From: an uncultured Planctomycetales bacterium
GTDB taxonomy: Bacteria; Planctomycetota; Planctomycetia; Pirellulales; S012-138
Direction of reading: 5' to 3'
Length of the DNA stretch: 64,000 nucleotides
NCBI GenBank assembly: GCA_937982665.1
Contig: CALJLD010000060.1
Location: 1-64,000 of the forward strand
The position numbers and the translations under genes are program-made. The notes under the pieces are model-generated. The model had not been told where the DNA came from. It ran no database searches and worked only from the letters and a program-made list of their open reading frames with translations. Position 1 is the stretch's first letter; each line of letters starts with the position of its first letter. This document shows positions 61,609 to 64,000 of this stretch, one piece after another.

Positions 61609-62931
61609 ATGAAGACACTCCGCACTGATCGAAAAGGACAAAGAATGGTGCGCAACGCTATGCGATCTTTCTGCATTTTCAGTTGCCTGCTGCTGGGTTC
61701 CGCGGCGGTTGCCCAACAGCCGGTGAGAGAAGCGGCGACGATCGACCGTCCGGCCGTTACGTCCGCAACATTTGTGGAACGGCCGATCATTGCCGACGAG
61801 GATGCGTTCGTCACCGTTCGGCATGTGCGGATTGACGGCAGCAATTTTGAGATTGGCCGCCGCCTGGCCGAGTTGGGCAAGACCCGACATGGTTATCAGC
61901 CCAGCCAGCCGGAGGACAAGCAATTGGCCGCAGAGCGGTTGGAATATTTTCAGGAGAAATTCCCCGCTCATGCCGAACGCATGCGCGGCGTGGCGGCCGC
62001 ATTTGGCGGAGACCTGAACGCCGAGGAATCAACAGATTACTCCGCTTTGGACTACGGATTTGTTCAGGCGGGGTGCAGCGTTGTTTTTTATCCGCCCAGC
62101 GTAACGGCGAGCGGCAAAGGAATCTTGAGCCGCAACTTTGATTTCACCACCGGCACCATCGAAGGCCGCAAGCCGCCGCAGGGCCAACCGGCCATCTGCG
62201 AACAGCCGTACATCATCGAGCTTTATCCCGATGAAGGTTACGCCTCGCTCGCGCTGGTTTGTTACGACCTGCTGGGCGTTGTTGACGGCGTGAACTCTGA
62301 ATGCCTGAGCGTTGCATTGCTGGCAGACGATGAATTGGTCAGACGGTTTGGCGTTTATGATGGCATTGGTCCGCAAGCCGGTTTGGGCGTGTTGCAGGTT
62401 GGGCGAATGTTGCTGGATACGTGCGCGAACGTCGAGGAAGCCAAAGCGGCATTGCAAAGCCACAAACTTTATTACGCGCAGATTCCGTGCCATTACATCA
62501 TCGCGGACCGCCACGGCGAGTCATTCGTTTGGGAGAATAATCGCGAGATGAATGGCGGATTCGTCTTTCCCGGCGAGGGCCAACCTCAGGCAACAACCAA
62601 CTTCATGCGGTTCCTGCATGATGATCTGGCGGACCTGCCGGACGAATCGCATCCTGGCGGCAGTTTCAACCGCTATCGCAGGATTTGCGCAGGCTGGGAG
62701 GAACACGGCGAGTTGCTTACGCTGGCGGCCGTGAAAGAAATCAACGGCAGCGTCGCCGCTTCTGTGCCCAAGTCCAATCCGGACGCAGTGCCGGGACGAA
62801 CGATCTGGCACTCGGTCTATGTGCCGGAAAATCGCAGTTTGGAAGTTGATTTTTATGTCGGCGAGCCTGAGGACGAAGGCGGCAAGATTCGACGCAGCAA
62901 GTACTTCCAATTTCAATTGGATCGTCGCTGA
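61609..62931 (+). CDS. Secreted C45-family (Ntn) autoproteolytic hydrolase
   Basis: 440 aa with a signal peptide ending in AVAQQ near residue 36. The likely N-terminal nucleophile after self-cleavage is the Cys in FVQAGCSVVFYP, followed by GKGILSRNFDF, which is typical of the acyl-CoA:6-aminopenicillanic-acid acyltransferase/C45 group and related choloylglycine-type hydrolases. Further motifs are PYIIELYPDEGYASLAL, GVVDGVNSECLSVALL and CHYIIADRHGESFVWE. It probably hydrolyses an amide bond in a lipid, peptide or antibiotic-like molecule. Confidence 0.82.
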   Translation: MKTLRTDRKGQRMVRNAMRSFCIFSCLLLGSAAVAQQPVREAATIDRPAVTSATFVERPIIADEDAFVTVRHVRIDGSNFEIGRRLAELGKTRHGYQPSQPEDKQLAAERLEYFQEKFPAHAERMRGVAAAFGGDLNAEESTDYSALDYGFVQAGCSVVFYPPSVTASGKGILSRNFDFTTGTIEGRKPPQGQPAICEQPYIIELYPDEGYASLALVCYDLLGVVDGVNSECLSVALLADDELVRRFGVYDGIGPQAGLGVLQVGRMLLDTCANVEEAKAALQSHKLYYAQIPCHYIIADRHGESFVWENNREMNGGFVFPGEGQPQATTNFMRFLHDDLADLPDESHPGGSFNRYRRICAGWEEHGELLTLAAVKEINGSVAASVPKSNPDAVPGRTIWHSVYVPENRSLEVDFYVGEPEDEGGKIRRSKYFQFQLDRR

Positions 62932-63125
62932 TCCCATGTCGCGCAAAGCGACATTCGTCGCGAATTTGTGACACTCGACACAATTGCGAGACATTCGCCG
63001 GCGCGACGGGTAGAATCAATGGGCGCGTAACGCCTTGTTGTTTCTAAAGAGGGACTGTGGTGTGCGTGATGTCGCTTCGCCCCGCAGCTGCAATTGTGAG
63101 CGCTCAAAACTCCAGGAGGAATGCC

Positions 63126-64000
63126 ATGGATCAACTTAACGAACAAACGGGCAACAACGGGAGTCGAGATTCGCTTGACCGGAGAAAGTTCATTCAAACG
63201 GCCAGCGCGGCGGCAATCGCCAGCGCGGCGCTGCCTGTGTTTGCGCAGGACACGGCCACGGACCGAGTTCAGGCTGACGGCAAACCGAAACCAGAAACCC
63301 TGGTCAAGCAACTTTATGATTCGCTGAATGAGCGGCAACATTCGGCCGTGTGTTTTGATTGGGATCATCAGGACAACAATCGCGGACTGTTGCGGACGCG
63401 CGTATCCGCAAACTGGAAGATCACCAATCCAGACATCATCAGCAACTTTTACACCAAGGATCAGCAGGAGCTGATTCGCACAATCTTTGAAGGCATTTAT
63501 CACCCGGACTGGATTCCGCAGATTGAGAAGCAGTTGCAGGACGATGCCGGCGGTTATGGCAAAGATCAGACCATCGCCATCTTTGGTAAACCTGGCGAAG
63601 ACAAGTTTGAGTTTGTCATGACGGGTCGGCACATGACGATTCGTTGTGATGGCAATTCGACGGACAGCATGGCCTTTGGCGGACCCATCTTCTACGGTCA
63701 CGCCGCGGAGTCAAACAACGAAAGCAAAGACCACAAAGGCAACGTCTATTGGCCGCAGGCGTTGGAAGCCAACAAGGTCTTTGAAATGCTGGATGGTCAG
63801 CAACGTCGCACTGCATTGGTGACCCGTCAGCCTGCCGAAAATGCCGTGGGCTTCCGCGGTCCGGATGCCAGGTTCCCCGGAATTTCGATTGGCGAATTCA
63901 GTTCTGACCAGAAAGAACAAGTGCAAAAGACGCTGCAATCCATGTTGCAGGCCTATCGCAGTAGCGATCAGGAAGAAGCGCTTGATTGCCTGAAGCAGCA
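63126..64000 (+). CDS. Tat-exported DUF3500-like protein, C-terminus cut by window edge
   Basis: At least 291 aa, running off the right edge. AGGAGG lies six bases before the ATG at 63126; an ATG at 63121 is out of frame. A twin-arginine signal is present (DRRKFIQTASAAA ... LPVFAQ). The body has LYDSLNERQHSAVCFDWDH, IFGKPGEDKFEFVMTGRHMT and SMAFGGPIFYGHAAES, which resemble DUF3500 proteins with their W/HHxS and F.G patterns. The function of that family is unknown. Confidence 0.6.
   Translation, partial: MDQLNEQTGNNGSRDSLDRRKFIQTASAAAIASAALPVFAQDTATDRVQADGKPKPETLVKQLYDSLNERQHSAVCFDWDHQDNNRGLLRTRVSANWKITNPDIISNFYTKDQQELIRTIFEGIYHPDWIPQIEKQLQDDAGGYGKDQTIAIFGKPGEDKFEFVMTGRHMTIRCDGNSTDSMAFGGPIFYGHAAESNNESKDHKGNVYWPQALEANKVFEMLDGQQRRTALVTRQPAENAVGFRGPDARFPGISIGEFSSDQKEQVQKTLQSMLQAYRSSDQEEALDCLKQ

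Noticed and set aside
1..64000. tRNA, rRNA, insertion sequences or prophage genes
   Set aside because: I read the gaps between genes for tRNA-like T-arms, transposase-like genes and phage genes and found none. A covariance-model scan would be decisive and could not be run here.

Overview
The window looks like a chromosomal segment of a planctomycete, most likely from the Pirellulales. The evidence is the mix of gene families: several large Ser/Thr kinases with extra domains, a planctomycete-type ECF sigma factor next to a kinase, PQQ-type propeller proteins with N-terminal membrane helices, a BlaI/M56 pair, a SpoVR-DUF444-PrkA cluster, sparse operons with frequent strand changes, and a flagellar flhA-flhF-flhG-fliA order. 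GC content is moderately high. I found no tRNA, rRNA, CRISPR array, transposase or prophage gene. The placement is inferred from family content, not from a phylogenetic marker.

Layout. 1-4956 (minus): flagellar block, read as flhA, flhF, flhG-like, a small membrane protein, and the start of a FliA-type sigma factor cut by the window edge. 5308-6244 (minus): rplM-rpsI with a terminator. 6617-9569 (plus): the three-gene proton-translocating transhydrogenase pntAA-pntAB-pntB, convergent with guaA (minus). 11657-15820: a secreted hypothetical protein, a histidine phosphatase, an alginate-lyase-family polysaccharide lyase and an HspQ-like protein. 15900-24290 (minus): surface glycan cluster with an FkbM-type methyltransferase, a glycosyltransferase, GDP-mannose 3,5-epimerase, a second methyltransferase, a UDP-glucose/GDP-mannose-type dehydrogenase, a NUDIX hydrolase and a Wzt/Wzm-like ABC exporter. 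24523-33800: mixed metabolism and secreted proteins, including a molybdopterin/pentapeptide-repeat fusion, a PQQ-like propeller, a sialidase-fold protein, a PepX-like peptidase, a GT4 glycosyltransferase and a MOSC protein.

33862-44470 (minus): a Ser/Thr kinase whose gene overlaps a 3-methyladenine DNA glycosylase gene by 8 bp, then miaA, a small hypothetical protein, the stress/stationary-phase cluster prkA-DUF444-(67-aa protein)-spoVR, and an orphan receiver protein. 45378-50301 (plus): an ECF sigma factor followed by a 1373-aa protein that joins a Ser/Thr kinase, a STAND-like P-loop NTPase, a membrane helix and an FGE-sulfatase/C-type-lectin-like C-terminus. 50376-52028 (minus): a glycine-zipper lipoprotein and PPK2. 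52195-55190 (plus): an apparently self-regulated BlaI-type repressor and an M56 (BlaR1-like) membrane protease with a long Gly/Ser-rich extracytoplasmic tail in place of a penicillin sensor; a perfect 28-bp inverted repeat lies between the two genes. 55359-64000: a GlcE-like FAD subunit, a polytopic membrane protein, a kinase with an N-terminal six-helix membrane domain, a 30-aa lipoprotein, a larger lipoprotein, a C45-like Ntn hydrolase and a truncated Tat-exported DUF3500-like protein.

The least ordinary parts are the ECF/kinase/STAND/FGE locus, the BlaI-M56 locus with its unusual tail and operators, the molybdoenzyme-pentapeptide fusion, the kinase-glycosylase gene overlap, and the FlhG homologue that has lost both P-loop lysines.
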